Source of the DNA: an uncultured Carboxylicivirga sp.
Lineage (GTDB): Bacteria; Bacteroidota; Bacteroidia; Bacteroidales; Marinilabiliaceae
Assembly (NCBI RefSeq): GCF_963674565.1
Contig: NZ_OY771430.1
Coordinates: 4,774,001-4,838,000 of the forward strand
Reading direction: 5' to 3'
Length of the DNA stretch: 64,000 bases
The position numbers were made by a program, and so were the translations under genes. Positions within the stretch are counted from its first letter, which is position 1. Every line of letters starts with the position of its first letter. Below, piece after piece: positions 36,078 to 44,277 of this stretch. Under the pieces are notes generated by a model that was not told the origin of the DNA, ran no database searches, and saw nothing but the letters and a program-made list of their open reading frames with translations.

Positions 36078-36105
36078 GTACTGCAGACTAACGAGTCTGT
36101 GGTAC
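36078..36105 (+). promoter_or_regulatory. Strong RNA hairpin between argC and argD
   Basis: GTACTGCAGACT (36078-36089) and AGTCTGTGGTAC (36094-36105) pair over 12 positions, ten Watson-Crick and two G-U, with the loop AACG. No T-run follows at once, so it is not a classical terminator. It lies 68 bp upstream of argD in the 166-bp gap. Confidence 0.5.
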
Positions 36106-36173
36106 AACATCCATTCCTTTTCCAACTTTTTACGATTTAATAATACTGTTAATTCATTATAAAACACAGTACT

Positions 36174-37304
36174 ATGAAACTTTTCGACGTTTATCCGTTG
36201 TTTGATATTACTCCTGTTAAAGGTTTAGACTGCTATGTGTGGGATGATCAGGGAAATAAATATCTTGATTTATACGGTGGTCATGCTGTTATTTCAATTG
36301 GACATAGTCACCCTCATTATATAGAACGCATAACAGATCAGGTTAATAAGATTGGTTTTTACAGTAATTCTGTTCAGAATCCTTTACAGAAGGAATTAGC
36401 AGAAAAGCTTGGCGAAGCTTCTGGTATGCCTGACTATCAATTGTTTTTGTGTAATTCAGGAGCTGAGGCAAACGAAAATGCCTTAAAACTTGCCTCTTTT
36501 AAAACAGGACGAAGTAAGATTATATCTTTCAAAAAAGGTTTTCATGGTCGTACTTCAGGTGCTGTTGCTATAACTGACAATCCAAAGATTGTCGCTCCGT
36601 TTAATGCAGATCATCAGAAGGAAATTTTACCATTGAATGATTTAGAAGCAGTTGAAAAATCTCTTTCAAAAAATGATGTTGCAGCGGTAATAATAGAGGG
36701 TATTCAGGGTATTGGGGGTATTGTGATACCGGATGCAGGTTTTATGGAAGGATTGGAAAAGTTATGTAAAAAACATGGAACAATGCTTATTCTCGATGAG
36801 ATTCAATCGGGGTATGGCAGAAGTGGAAAGTTTTTTGCCTTTCAATATGGCAGTATAAAGCCAGATATGGTAACCATGGCCAAAGGTATGGGTAATGGTT
36901 TTCCTGTTGGTGGGGTATTAATTTCTCCGGACATTGAGCCAAGTTATGGACTTCTGGGAACAACTTTTGGGGGAAATCACCTTGCCTGTGCAGCATCCTT
37001 AGCTGTTTTGGAAGTTATTAAGGAAGAAAAACTGGTTGTAAACAGTTTTGAGCAAGGAAAATTATTAAAAAATGAACTTATCAAAACCAATAAATTTAAG
37101 GAAGTTAGAGGTGTTGGTTTGATGATAGGTGTTGAACTTACTACCGAGGTAAGTAAATTAAGGAGTGGATTATTAAGAAAAAATCATATTTTTACTGGCG
37201 TTTCCGGCACAAATACAATGAGGTTATTACCTCCTCTAACACTCAAGAGGAGTCACGTAGACTATTTTTTGAATAGCCTGGGTGATGCTATTGAAAGTGG
37301 TTAA
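36174..37304 (+). CDS. argD: N-acylornithine aminotransferase
   Basis: 376 residues, class III PLP aminotransferase. The PLP-binding region has CNSGAEANENALKLA, the Asp in ILDEIQSGYGRSG and the Schiff-base Lys in MAKGMGNGFPVGG near residue 236. It transaminates N-acyl-glutamate semialdehyde with glutamate to N-acylornithine. Slightly shorter than E. coli ArgD. Followed 15 bp later by the HNH-like gene. Confidence 0.93.
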   Translation: MKLFDVYPLFDITPVKGLDCYVWDDQGNKYLDLYGGHAVISIGHSHPHYIERITDQVNKIGFYSNSVQNPLQKELAEKLGEASGMPDYQLFLCNSGAEANENALKLASFKTGRSKIISFKKGFHGRTSGAVAITDNPKIVAPFNADHQKEILPLNDLEAVEKSLSKNDVAAVIIEGIQGIGGIVIPDAGFMEGLEKLCKKHGTMLILDEIQSGYGRSGKFFAFQYGSIKPDMVTMAKGMGNGFPVGGVLISPDIEPSYGLLGTTFGGNHLACAASLAVLEVIKEEKLVVNSFEQGKLLKNELIKTNKFKEVRGVGLMIGVELTTEVSKLRSGLLRKNHIFTGVSGTNTMRLLPPLTLKRSHVDYFLNSLGDAIESG

Positions 37305-37319
37305 CTTATATTAATTAAG

Positions 37320-37916
37320 ATGGTTAGATCTTACTGGAACGAAGAATGGAAGGAATTGAAATTCGGGGAAGGCGCTTTAGTGAAGCGTTACTCAATTTCA
37401 AATTATGGAAGAATAATAAGTTATATTGATAAACCTGAGGATGCCGATGTTATAAGAGGTGGAATGTTGAGAGGTTATCCAACATTACCCTTAAGACCTT
37501 ATGGTAAATCAAAAACGTTTTATGTGCATAAGCTGGTAGCCGAATTGTTTATTCCTAAAGATTCAGATGATCAGACCTTTGTAATTCATAAAGATTACAA
37601 TAAATCAAATAATTACATTGATAACCTGAAATGGGCTTCCAAAAAGGAGATGTTTGATCATCAACAACAAAACCCATTGGTTCTTAAAGCCAGAGAAAAA
37701 CAAAAAACACGGAAAACTCAGCAAGGTCATAAGTTAACTGCAACTCAGGTGATACGATTGAAAAAGAAAATTTTTGATCCTAATCGAAAAACCCGCCTGA
37801 AGTTAATTGCCAAACAATTTGGAATTAGTGAGATGCAGTTATATAGGATTAAATCAGGTGAAAACTGGTCTCATATCAAAGTTGATATTGAAGAAGTTAA
37901 AGGCGAGAGAAATTAG
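37320..37916 (+). CDS. NUMOD4/HNH-endonuclease-like DNA-binding protein
   Basis: 198 residues. The N-terminus shows the NUMOD4 pattern (EEWKELKF then YSISNYGRIISY). An HNH-like core follows: FYVHKLVAELFIPKD, then VIHKDYNKSNNYIDNLKWAS, where the family usually has NHIDGNKxNNxxxNLEW; the first His and the NK-NN-NLKW frame are kept, but the Asn and Asp around the second His differ. The C-terminal third has a helix-turn-helix of the recombinase type (LIAKQFGISEMQLYRIKSG). Such domains belong to phage and homing endonucleases, yet this gene sits in line between argD (15 bp) and proC with no intron or phage sequence around it. It may be a domesticated regulator, or a nuclease that is still active. 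Confidence 0.7.
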   Translation: MVRSYWNEEWKELKFGEGALVKRYSISNYGRIISYIDKPEDADVIRGGMLRGYPTLPLRPYGKSKTFYVHKLVAELFIPKDSDDQTFVIHKDYNKSNNYIDNLKWASKKEMFDHQQQNPLVLKAREKQKTRKTQQGHKLTATQVIRLKKKIFDPNRKTRLKLIAKQFGISEMQLYRIKSGENWSHIKVDIEEVKGERN

Positions 37917-38041
37917 TTGAGCTAATATAGTCGCCCTGATAAATCTGATTTTCGATTATTTGGGAGTTTTGTGTAAATTTATAATCTCTAAAAAGGTTTT
38001 CAATTATAAATCAACACTAAGATTTCTCAAATTATCGCAAC

Positions 38042-38845
38042 ATGGAAGTAGCTAAAATAACCATTATCGGAGGAGGCAACCTGGGTTCAGCAATCGCTGC
38101 TGGTATTATTGATAAAGGATTAGTAAAACCATCTCAGTTAACCATTACACGAAGACGTATTAAGTTGCTAAGCAACTTTGCTGATCAAGGTGTAGTTGTT
38201 ACAGATAATAATTTGTTGGCTACTAAAGATGCTGACGTAGTTTTTCTGGCTGTTAAACCTTATCAGATTGAAGAGGTGATTGAAGATATCGCTCCCGCCT
38301 TAACAAAAGATACCATCGTTATTTCTTTGGCGACCGGAGTTTCTTCAGAACAAATTGAGAAATATTGCGGTATATCGTTACCTATTTTTAGGGCAATGCC
38401 CAATACAGCTATTGAGATTGGCGAATCAATGACATGTGTTTCGTCACACAACGCTACGCAAAAACAGGAAGAAACAGTCATAGCTTTGTTTGAACAAATG
38501 GGTCAGGCATTGATTGTTCCAGAAGAATTAATGGCTGCTTCAACAGTTTTGGCTGCATGTGGTATCGCCTTTGCTATGCGTTTTATCCGTGCAGCTACAC
38601 AAGGAGGTATAGAAATTGGTTTCGGATCGAAACTGGCACTGCAGATAGCGGCCCAAACAGTAAAAGGGGCTGCAGACTTGCTTATTCAAAAAGGGAATCA
38701 CCCTGAAGACGAGATTGACAAAGTTACAACCCCGCGTGGTGTAACAATTTCCGGATTGAACGAGATGGAACATCAGGGTTTCAGCTCTTCATTGATAAAA
38801 GGTTTGTTGACATCGTTTAATAAGATTGAGAATAGCAAGAAGTAA
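38042..38845 (+). CDS. proC: Pyrroline-5-carboxylate reductase
   Basis: 267 residues. The NAD(P) motif is ITIIGGGNLGSAIAAGI; FRAMPNTAIEIGESMT near residue 118 and the C-terminal TTPRGVTISGLNEMEHQGF are family signatures. It makes proline from pyrroline-5-carboxylate. Its last base is the first of proB, so the two are coupled. Together with proB and proA it forms a complete proline pathway embedded in the arginine cluster. Confidence 0.96.
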   Translation: MEVAKITIIGGGNLGSAIAAGIIDKGLVKPSQLTITRRRIKLLSNFADQGVVVTDNNLLATKDADVVFLAVKPYQIEEVIEDIAPALTKDTIVISLATGVSSEQIEKYCGISLPIFRAMPNTAIEIGESMTCVSSHNATQKQEETVIALFEQMGQALIVPEELMAASTVLAACGIAFAMRFIRAATQGGIEIGFGSKLALQIAAQTVKGAADLLIQKGNHPEDEIDKVTTPRGVTISGLNEMEHQGFSSSLIKGLLTSFNKIENSKK

Positions 38846-39948
38846 TGTACTCGAAATTAACCATTAAAATAGGATCTAACGTATTAGCTAATAGTTCTGG
38901 CGGCCTTAATCAGGATAGAGTCAGTCATTTGGTAGATCAGATTGCAGCATTACATCAATCTGGTAAAAAAATCGTTTTGGTTTCATCGGGTGCGGTGGCT
39001 TCTGCGAGAGGATTGATTAAAATTGATAAAAAACTGGATCGTGTCTCACAAAGGCAGGTGTTGTCTTCGGTAGGACAGGTTAAACTCACGAATCTTTACT
39101 CCGAATTATTTGCGAAGCATAACATCCAGGTTGCTCAGGTATTGGTAACAAAGCAGGATTTCAGAACCCGTGAACATTATCTGAACATGAAGAATTGTGT
39201 CTCTGCCCTGTGGGAAAACAATATTCTGCCCATCGTTAACGAAAATGATGCAGTTTCTGTAACAGCGTTGATGTTTACCGATAATGATGAATTGAGTGGG
39301 ATGATGGCATCTATGATGGGATGTAAAGGCTTGGTTATACTATCTAATATTAATGGTATTTACAATGGTCATCCTGATGAGCCAGGATCGGTTGTTATTC
39401 AAAAGATATCAAGTAACGACGAAGATCTGAGTAAATATATCTCAACAACAAAATCTGATTTTGGTAGAGGAGGTATGTTGACAAAATGCAATATTGCCAA
39501 GAAAACTGCCTTATCAGGTATTGATGTGCATATTGCAAACGGAACCAGAGATAATGTATTACTGGATTTGTTACAAAGTAGTGAAACACTTGAGCATACA
39601 CATTTCGAAGCCTCTGAACGAAAAACGGCTATTAAACAATGGATGGCCTATTCAGAAGGTTTTGCTCAGGCTGAAGTAAAGATTAATAAAGGTGCTTGTG
39701 ACGCACTGTATTCGCCTAAAGCAGTAAGTTTATTACTGGCTGGAGTAGTTTCTTTTAATGGAAGCTTTAAAAAAGGTGATCTGATTCGGATAAAGAACGA
39801 GGAAAATCAGATTATTGGAATTGGTAAAGCAGCCTATGATCATAAAAAAGCAGAAGAGCATTTAAGCGATTCAAGATATAAACCTCTGGTACATTACGAT
39901 TATTTGTATTTGTATCCTGAACTAATTAACGAGCCCCAAAAGTCTTAA
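38845..39948 (+). CDS. proB: Glutamate 5-kinase
   Basis: 367 residues: an amino-acid kinase domain (LTIKIGSNVLANSSG, VSSGAVASARG, VNENDAVSV and a GRGGMLTKCNIAKK segment) and a C-terminal PUA domain (about 275-355). It phosphorylates glutamate and is normally feedback-inhibited by proline. Directly follows proC; proA begins 3 bp later. Confidence 0.96.
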   Translation: MYSKLTIKIGSNVLANSSGGLNQDRVSHLVDQIAALHQSGKKIVLVSSGAVASARGLIKIDKKLDRVSQRQVLSSVGQVKLTNLYSELFAKHNIQVAQVLVTKQDFRTREHYLNMKNCVSALWENNILPIVNENDAVSVTALMFTDNDELSGMMASMMGCKGLVILSNINGIYNGHPDEPGSVVIQKISSNDEDLSKYISTTKSDFGRGGMLTKCNIAKKTALSGIDVHIANGTRDNVLLDLLQSSETLEHTHFEASERKTAIKQWMAYSEGFAQAEVKINKGACDALYSPKAVSLLLAGVVSFNGSFKKGDLIRIKNEENQIIGIGKAAYDHKKAEEHLSDSRYKPLVHYDYLYLYPELINEPQKS

Positions 39949-39951
39949 GCT

Positions 39952-41196
39952 ATGTACGAAAGTTATTTTCAAAAAGTAAAAAACGCCGCCCGTAGCCTGG
40001 CAACATTAGGAGAGAAGCAATCAGAGGCTATTTTAAGGTCTTTGAGTAAAGCATTGTTGGTTGATGAGACCAGAATTTTGGAAGCTAATAAAGCTGATTT
40101 AGACAGGATGGATCCTGCTGATCCCAGATATGATCGTTTGAAACTTACATCTGAAAGACTCGAGAGTATTGCCTCTGATCTGGAAAGTGTGGCTGAATTG
40201 CCCGTACCGGTAGGTGAAGTGTTGGAAGAAAAAGTATTACCCAATGGTTTGAAATTGGAGAAGAAAAGAGTTGCGTTGGGAGTTGTTGGAATCATTTATG
40301 AATCAAGACCCAATGTTACTATTGATGTTTTTGCACTATGTTTGAGGTCGGGTAATGCCTGTGTGCTTAAAGGAGGTAGTGATGCCGAATATAGTAACCT
40401 CGAACTTGTAAAAGTCATTCATAATGTATTGCGCGATCATGGCGTTAATCCGGATATATTACAGCTATTGCCGGCCGACAGAAAGGCAACCGAAGAGTTG
40501 TTGAAAGCAGATGGTTTTGTTGATGTACTGATACCTCGTGGCTCACAGGGATTAATTAATTATGTTCGTGAGAATGCTAAGATTCCTGTGATTGAAACAG
40601 GTGCAGGCATAGTACATACTTATTTCGATGAGTCAGCGGACCTAAATGTGGGGCAACAGGTCATTTTTAATGCAAAAACACGAAGGGTGAGTGTTTGTAA
40701 TGCCTTGGATTGTTTGATTCTTCATAAAAGTAGGTTAAATGATTTGCCTGTATTGGTACATCCGATGGCAAAAGAGCAAGTAGAGATTTTTGCAGACGAT
40801 GCATCCTATAAAAAACTGGATGGATTATATCCTGCTGCTTTATTAAAAAAAGCTACAGAAAAGGATTTTGGCACTGAATTCCTCTCGTACAAAATGTCAA
40901 TTAAGACGGTAGGTACCTTCGATGAAGCTTTGGATCATGTTTATCAATACAGTTCTAAACATAGTGAAGCAATTATTTCACAGGATGACGATAGAATTCA
41001 GCGTTACCTGAATGAGGTGGATGCTGCTGTTGTTTATGTCAATGCCAGTACAGCATTTACTGATGGAGCTCAGTTTGGCTTAGGTGCCGAGATTGGAATT
41101 AGTACTCAAAAACTTCATGCTCGCGGTCCAATGGCTTTGAAAGAGTTAACCAGTTATAAATGGATTGTTAGAGGTGAAGGACATATAAGAGATTAA
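39952..41196 (+). CDS. proA: Gamma-glutamyl phosphate reductase
   Basis: 414 residues, aldehyde-dehydrogenase fold. The catalytic Cys is in RRVSVCNALDCLILH near residue 247; GVVGIIYESRPNVTIDV and GLGAEIGISTQKLHARGPM are signatures. It reduces glutamyl-5-phosphate to the semialdehyde. Co-transcribed with proB. Confidence 0.97.
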   Translation: MYESYFQKVKNAARSLATLGEKQSEAILRSLSKALLVDETRILEANKADLDRMDPADPRYDRLKLTSERLESIASDLESVAELPVPVGEVLEEKVLPNGLKLEKKRVALGVVGIIYESRPNVTIDVFALCLRSGNACVLKGGSDAEYSNLELVKVIHNVLRDHGVNPDILQLLPADRKATEELLKADGFVDVLIPRGSQGLINYVRENAKIPVIETGAGIVHTYFDESADLNVGQQVIFNAKTRRVSVCNALDCLILHKSRLNDLPVLVHPMAKEQVEIFADDASYKKLDGLYPAALLKKATEKDFGTEFLSYKMSIKTVGTFDEALDHVYQYSSKHSEAIISQDDDRIQRYLNEVDAAVVYVNASTAFTDGAQFGLGAEIGISTQKLHARGPMALKELTSYKWIVRGEGHIRD

Positions 41197-41296
41197 TTAA
41201 AGTATAAATGCAAAAGTTATAAAGTAGTACAATTACGTTTTGTGAATAACTATTGACGACTACTTAAAACTAACAAATTAAATAAAACACACAGGG

Positions 41297-42247
41297 ATGA
41301 GACGTTATTTAACTGTTGATGACATTGGAGATTTAAGCCAGGCTTTGAAAGACGCGGCAGAAGTGAAAAAAAATCCTTATGCATGGGATACCTTAGGGAA
41401 GAATAAAACCATTGTGATGATTTTTTTCAATTCAAGCCTGCGTACCCGATTAAGTACACAAAAGGCAGCTATGAATCTTGGTATGAACGTGATAGTGCTG
41501 GATGTTAATAATGACGGTTGGAAACTTGAAACAGAATTCGGTGTGGTAATGGACGGCGATAAGCCGGAACATTTGCGGGAAGCTGTTCCTGTGATTGGAC
41601 GTTATTGCGATATTATTGCTGTTCGTTCGTTTGCTTCTTTTGAAGACAAAAATGCTGATTATGAAGAACGGATTCTGAACCAGTTTATTGAGTTTTCAGG
41701 TGTTCCGGTTATAAGTATGGAGAGTGCAACACGTCATCCATTGCAGGCTTTTGCTGATTTATTTACAATAGAAGAACATAAAACAAAGGCTAAGCCGAAG
41801 GTTGTTCTTACTTGGGCTCCACATCCCCGTGCTTTGCCACAGGCAGTGCCTAACTCATTTGTAGAGTGGATGAAAGAAGCGGACGTAGAATTAGTCGTTA
41901 CGCATCCCAAAGGTTATGAGCTGGCTCCTGAATTCAGTGATGGAGTTACCATTGAGTACGATCAGAAAAAAGCTTTTGAAGGGGCTGATTTTATTTATGC
42001 AAAAAACTGGGCTTCTTATAATGAATACGGTAAGATTCTGTCGAAAGATATGAGTTGGACGGTTGATGAAGAAAAGATGGCTTTAACCAATAATGCCAAA
42101 TTCATGCACTGTTTACCTGTTCGTCGTAATATGATTGTAACCGATGCTGTTATCGATAGTGAGAATAGTATTGTTGTTGAAGAAGCTGCCAACAGGGTGG
42201 TTTCTGCTCAGGTTGTTATAAAACGAATGCTTGAAAGTTTAAAGTAA
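41297..42247 (+). CDS. argF': N-succinylornithine carbamoyltransferase (ArgF')
   Basis: 316 residues. Carbamoyl-phosphate site FFNSSLRTRLSTQKAA; the sequence resembles Bacteroides fragilis succinylornithine transcarbamylase along its whole length (for example MIFFNSSLRTRLS, SMESATRHPLQ, HCLPVRRNMIVTD). In the substrate loop MDGDKPEHL the Pro is residue 90; the B. fragilis enzyme has Pro90, whereas the acetylornithine enzyme of Xanthomonas has a Glu there, and published mutants show that this residue sets succinyl versus acetyl specificity. Hence the succinylated route is expected here. Follows proA by 100 bp and precedes argB by 6 bp. Confidence 0.9.
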   Translation: MRRYLTVDDIGDLSQALKDAAEVKKNPYAWDTLGKNKTIVMIFFNSSLRTRLSTQKAAMNLGMNVIVLDVNNDGWKLETEFGVVMDGDKPEHLREAVPVIGRYCDIIAVRSFASFEDKNADYEERILNQFIEFSGVPVISMESATRHPLQAFADLFTIEEHKTKAKPKVVLTWAPHPRALPQAVPNSFVEWMKEADVELVVTHPKGYELAPEFSDGVTIEYDQKKAFEGADFIYAKNWASYNEYGKILSKDMSWTVDEEKMALTNNAKFMHCLPVRRNMIVTDAVIDSENSIVVEEAANRVVSAQVVIKRMLESLK

Positions 42248-42253
42248 AAATAA

Positions 42254-43033
42254 ATGCAAGAACGTTTAACCATAGTAAAGGTGGGAGGTAAAGTGGTCGA
42301 GAATCCCAATACACTTACTTCTTTTATTAATGATTTCTCAAAGATAGCAGGAAAGAAAATTCTGGTGCATGGAGGAGGTCGGTCTGCAACAGCTATTTCA
42401 GAAGCCTTGGGTATCCAAACCCAAATGGTGGAAGGAAGACGAATAACTGATGCTGAAACGCTGAAGGTTGTGGTGATGGTATATGCTGGGTTGGTTAATA
42501 AAAATATTGTAGCCCAATTACAATCACTTAATAAATCGGCCATTGGTCTTTGTGGTGCTGATCTGGATGTTGTACGAGCTAAAAAACGTGATGTCAAGGA
42601 TATCGACTATGGTTATGTAGGTGACGTGGTTGGAGTGAATGTTGAGCAATTGCTGGACTTAATCAACGCAGATGTTATTCCTGTTGTTGCCCCAATAACT
42701 CACGATGGTAAAGGTCAGCTGTTAAATACAAATGCTGATACAATGGCATCTGAACTGGCTAAGGCCTTGGCTATGGATTTTAAAGTACAACTTGCCTTCT
42801 GCTTTGAAAAGAAAGGAGTACTTAAGGATCCTTCTGATGAAGATTCAGTAATTGAAATGCTGGATACAGAATTGTATCAGGAATATAAAGAAGAAGGAAT
42901 CATTTCTGATGGAATGATACCGAAATTGGATAATGGTTTTGCAGCCCTTAAAAGAGGTGTTGCAGAAATTGTAATTTCCAATACCGACGGATTAAAAAAT
43001 GGGTTCTCTCACGGAACTGTTTTAAAACTTTAA
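42254..43033 (+). CDS. argB: N-acylglutamate kinase
   Basis: 259 residues, amino-acid kinase fold: VKVGGKVVENPNTL, GGGRSATAISEALGI, ADTMASELAKALAMDFKV and the C-terminal GMIPKLDNGFAALKRGV. It phosphorylates N-acetyl- or N-succinylglutamate. The N-terminal Gly-rich GGGRS motif is kept. The ArgF' enzyme beside it makes the succinyl form likely but not proven for this kinase. Confidence 0.94.
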   Translation: MQERLTIVKVGGKVVENPNTLTSFINDFSKIAGKKILVHGGGRSATAISEALGIQTQMVEGRRITDAETLKVVVMVYAGLVNKNIVAQLQSLNKSAIGLCGADLDVVRAKKRDVKDIDYGYVGDVVGVNVEQLLDLINADVIPVVAPITHDGKGQLLNTNADTMASELAKALAMDFKVQLAFCFEKKGVLKDPSDEDSVIEMLDTELYQEYKEEGIISDGMIPKLDNGFAALKRGVAEIVISNTDGLKNGFSHGTVLKL

Positions 43034-43040
43034 TACTTAA

Positions 43041-44105
43041 ATGACCCAACTGCAACAATATACAGAAGAGGCGATAGAACTTCTGAAGAAACTGATTGAG
43101 ATTGAATCATTCAGCAGGCAGGAGGAAAAGGTTGCTGATCTGATGGCTTCGTATCTGAAATCAAAGGATTGTGAAGTTAACAGACATGGAAACAATGTTT
43201 GGTGTTGGGCACAAAAGCCTGAGCCAGCTAAACCAACCATTCTGCTTAATTCTCATTTGGATACGGTTAGGCCATCTGTTAAGTGGACCTACGATCCGTT
43301 TACTGCAACACTGGAGGATGATAAATTAACAGGTTTGGGTAGTAATGATGCGGGAGGTCCATTGGTGGCATTAATGGCAACCTTTCTTACACTTAAGAAT
43401 ACGGATCAGGCTTATAATCTGGTCTTCGCCGCAACAGCAGAAGAAGAAGTGTCGGGACAGAATGGTGTGGCTTCTATATTGAGTGAATTGAGCAAGGTTG
43501 ATTTAGGGGTGGTTGGTGAACCAACACAAATGGAAATGGCTGTTGCTGAAAAAGGATTGATGGTGTTGGATTGTGAAGCACATGGAAAAACGGGTCATGC
43601 TGCACGTAACGAAGGAGATAATGCTTTGTATAAGGCTTTGCCTGATATTGAATGGTTCAGAACTCATCAATTCGAACAGGTATCACCTCACCTTGGAGAA
43701 GTTAAGATGACCGTGACCCAGATTCAATGTGGGACACAGCATAATGTGGTGCCTGACAGCTGTAAGTTTGTGGTTGATATTCGATTGAATGAGTGCTATA
43801 GCAATAAGGAGTTGCATTCAATAATTGATAAAAAGGTGAAGTGCGATGTTGTTGCACGATCATATCGATTAAATAGTTCATTTATTCCTTTAGAACACCC
43901 CTTGGTACAAAAAGGAATTGAATTAGGCCGTACATATTATGGTTCGCCTACAACATCCGATCAGGCGGTTATGCCTTTTACGACTCTTAAAATGGGCCCG
44001 GGTGACTCTGCCCGTTCTCATACACCTGATGAATACATCTATCTAAGCGAGATTCGGGAAGGTGTTGAACTCTATGTTAAGCTATTAGATGGCTTAATAG
44101 TTTAA
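43041..44105 (+). CDS. M20-family N-acylornithine deacylase (ArgE-type)
   Basis: 354 residues. Zinc ligands and catalytic residues are visible: His/Asp in NSHLDTVRP near residue 73, Asp in GSNDAGGP near 103, Glu-Glu in ATAEEEVSG near 136, and His in ARSHTPDEY near 331. It probably removes the acyl group from N-acylcitrulline or N-acylornithine. Given Pro90 in ArgF', a desuccinylase role is plausible. Seven bp after argB. Name kept generic because M20 peptidases are hard to tell apart. Confidence 0.85.
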   Translation: MTQLQQYTEEAIELLKKLIEIESFSRQEEKVADLMASYLKSKDCEVNRHGNNVWCWAQKPEPAKPTILLNSHLDTVRPSVKWTYDPFTATLEDDKLTGLGSNDAGGPLVALMATFLTLKNTDQAYNLVFAATAEEEVSGQNGVASILSELSKVDLGVVGEPTQMEMAVAEKGLMVLDCEAHGKTGHAARNEGDNALYKALPDIEWFRTHQFEQVSPHLGEVKMTVTQIQCGTQHNVVPDSCKFVVDIRLNECYSNKELHSIIDKKVKCDVVARSYRLNSSFIPLEHPLVQKGIELGRTYYGSPTTSDQAVMPFTTLKMGPGDSARSHTPDEYIYLSEIREGVELYVKLLDGLIV

Positions 44106-44117
44106 AAGCATTACAAA

Positions 44118-44135
44118 TTATGACAAAAGTCATAA
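44118..44135 (+). promoter_or_regulatory. Crp/Fnr-like palindrome upstream of argH
   Basis: TTATGAC-AAAA-GTCATAA is a perfect 7-bp inverted repeat. Its centre is 48.5 bp before the -7 box TATATTTG at 44175-44182, about position -60 from the predicted start, as for class I activators. Similar sequences occur at 52021, 52548 and 60622. Confidence 0.55.
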
Positions 44136-44174
44136 ATAATACAAGGTTGATTTTAATTAGTAGAAAAAAGTAAA

Positions 44175-44182
44175 TATATTTG
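44175..44182 (+). promoter_or_regulatory. -7 element of argH-gltA and structured leader
   Basis: TATATTTG fits TAnnTTTG; there is no TTG at 19-21 bp upstream, as expected for an activator-dependent promoter. Downstream, 44191-44234 can fold (AAATAAAT with ATTTATTT outside, GTTTGTT with AACAAAC inside), and a 19-codon hydrophobic frame from ATG 44235 overlaps the argH start. Confidence 0.45.
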
Positions 44183-44277
44183 ACGAATCGAAATAAATAC
44201 GGTTTGTTTCATAACAAACAGAAACGATTTATTTATGATCTCTTTACTTTTTATCTACCTCTTAATTTATGTGACTT

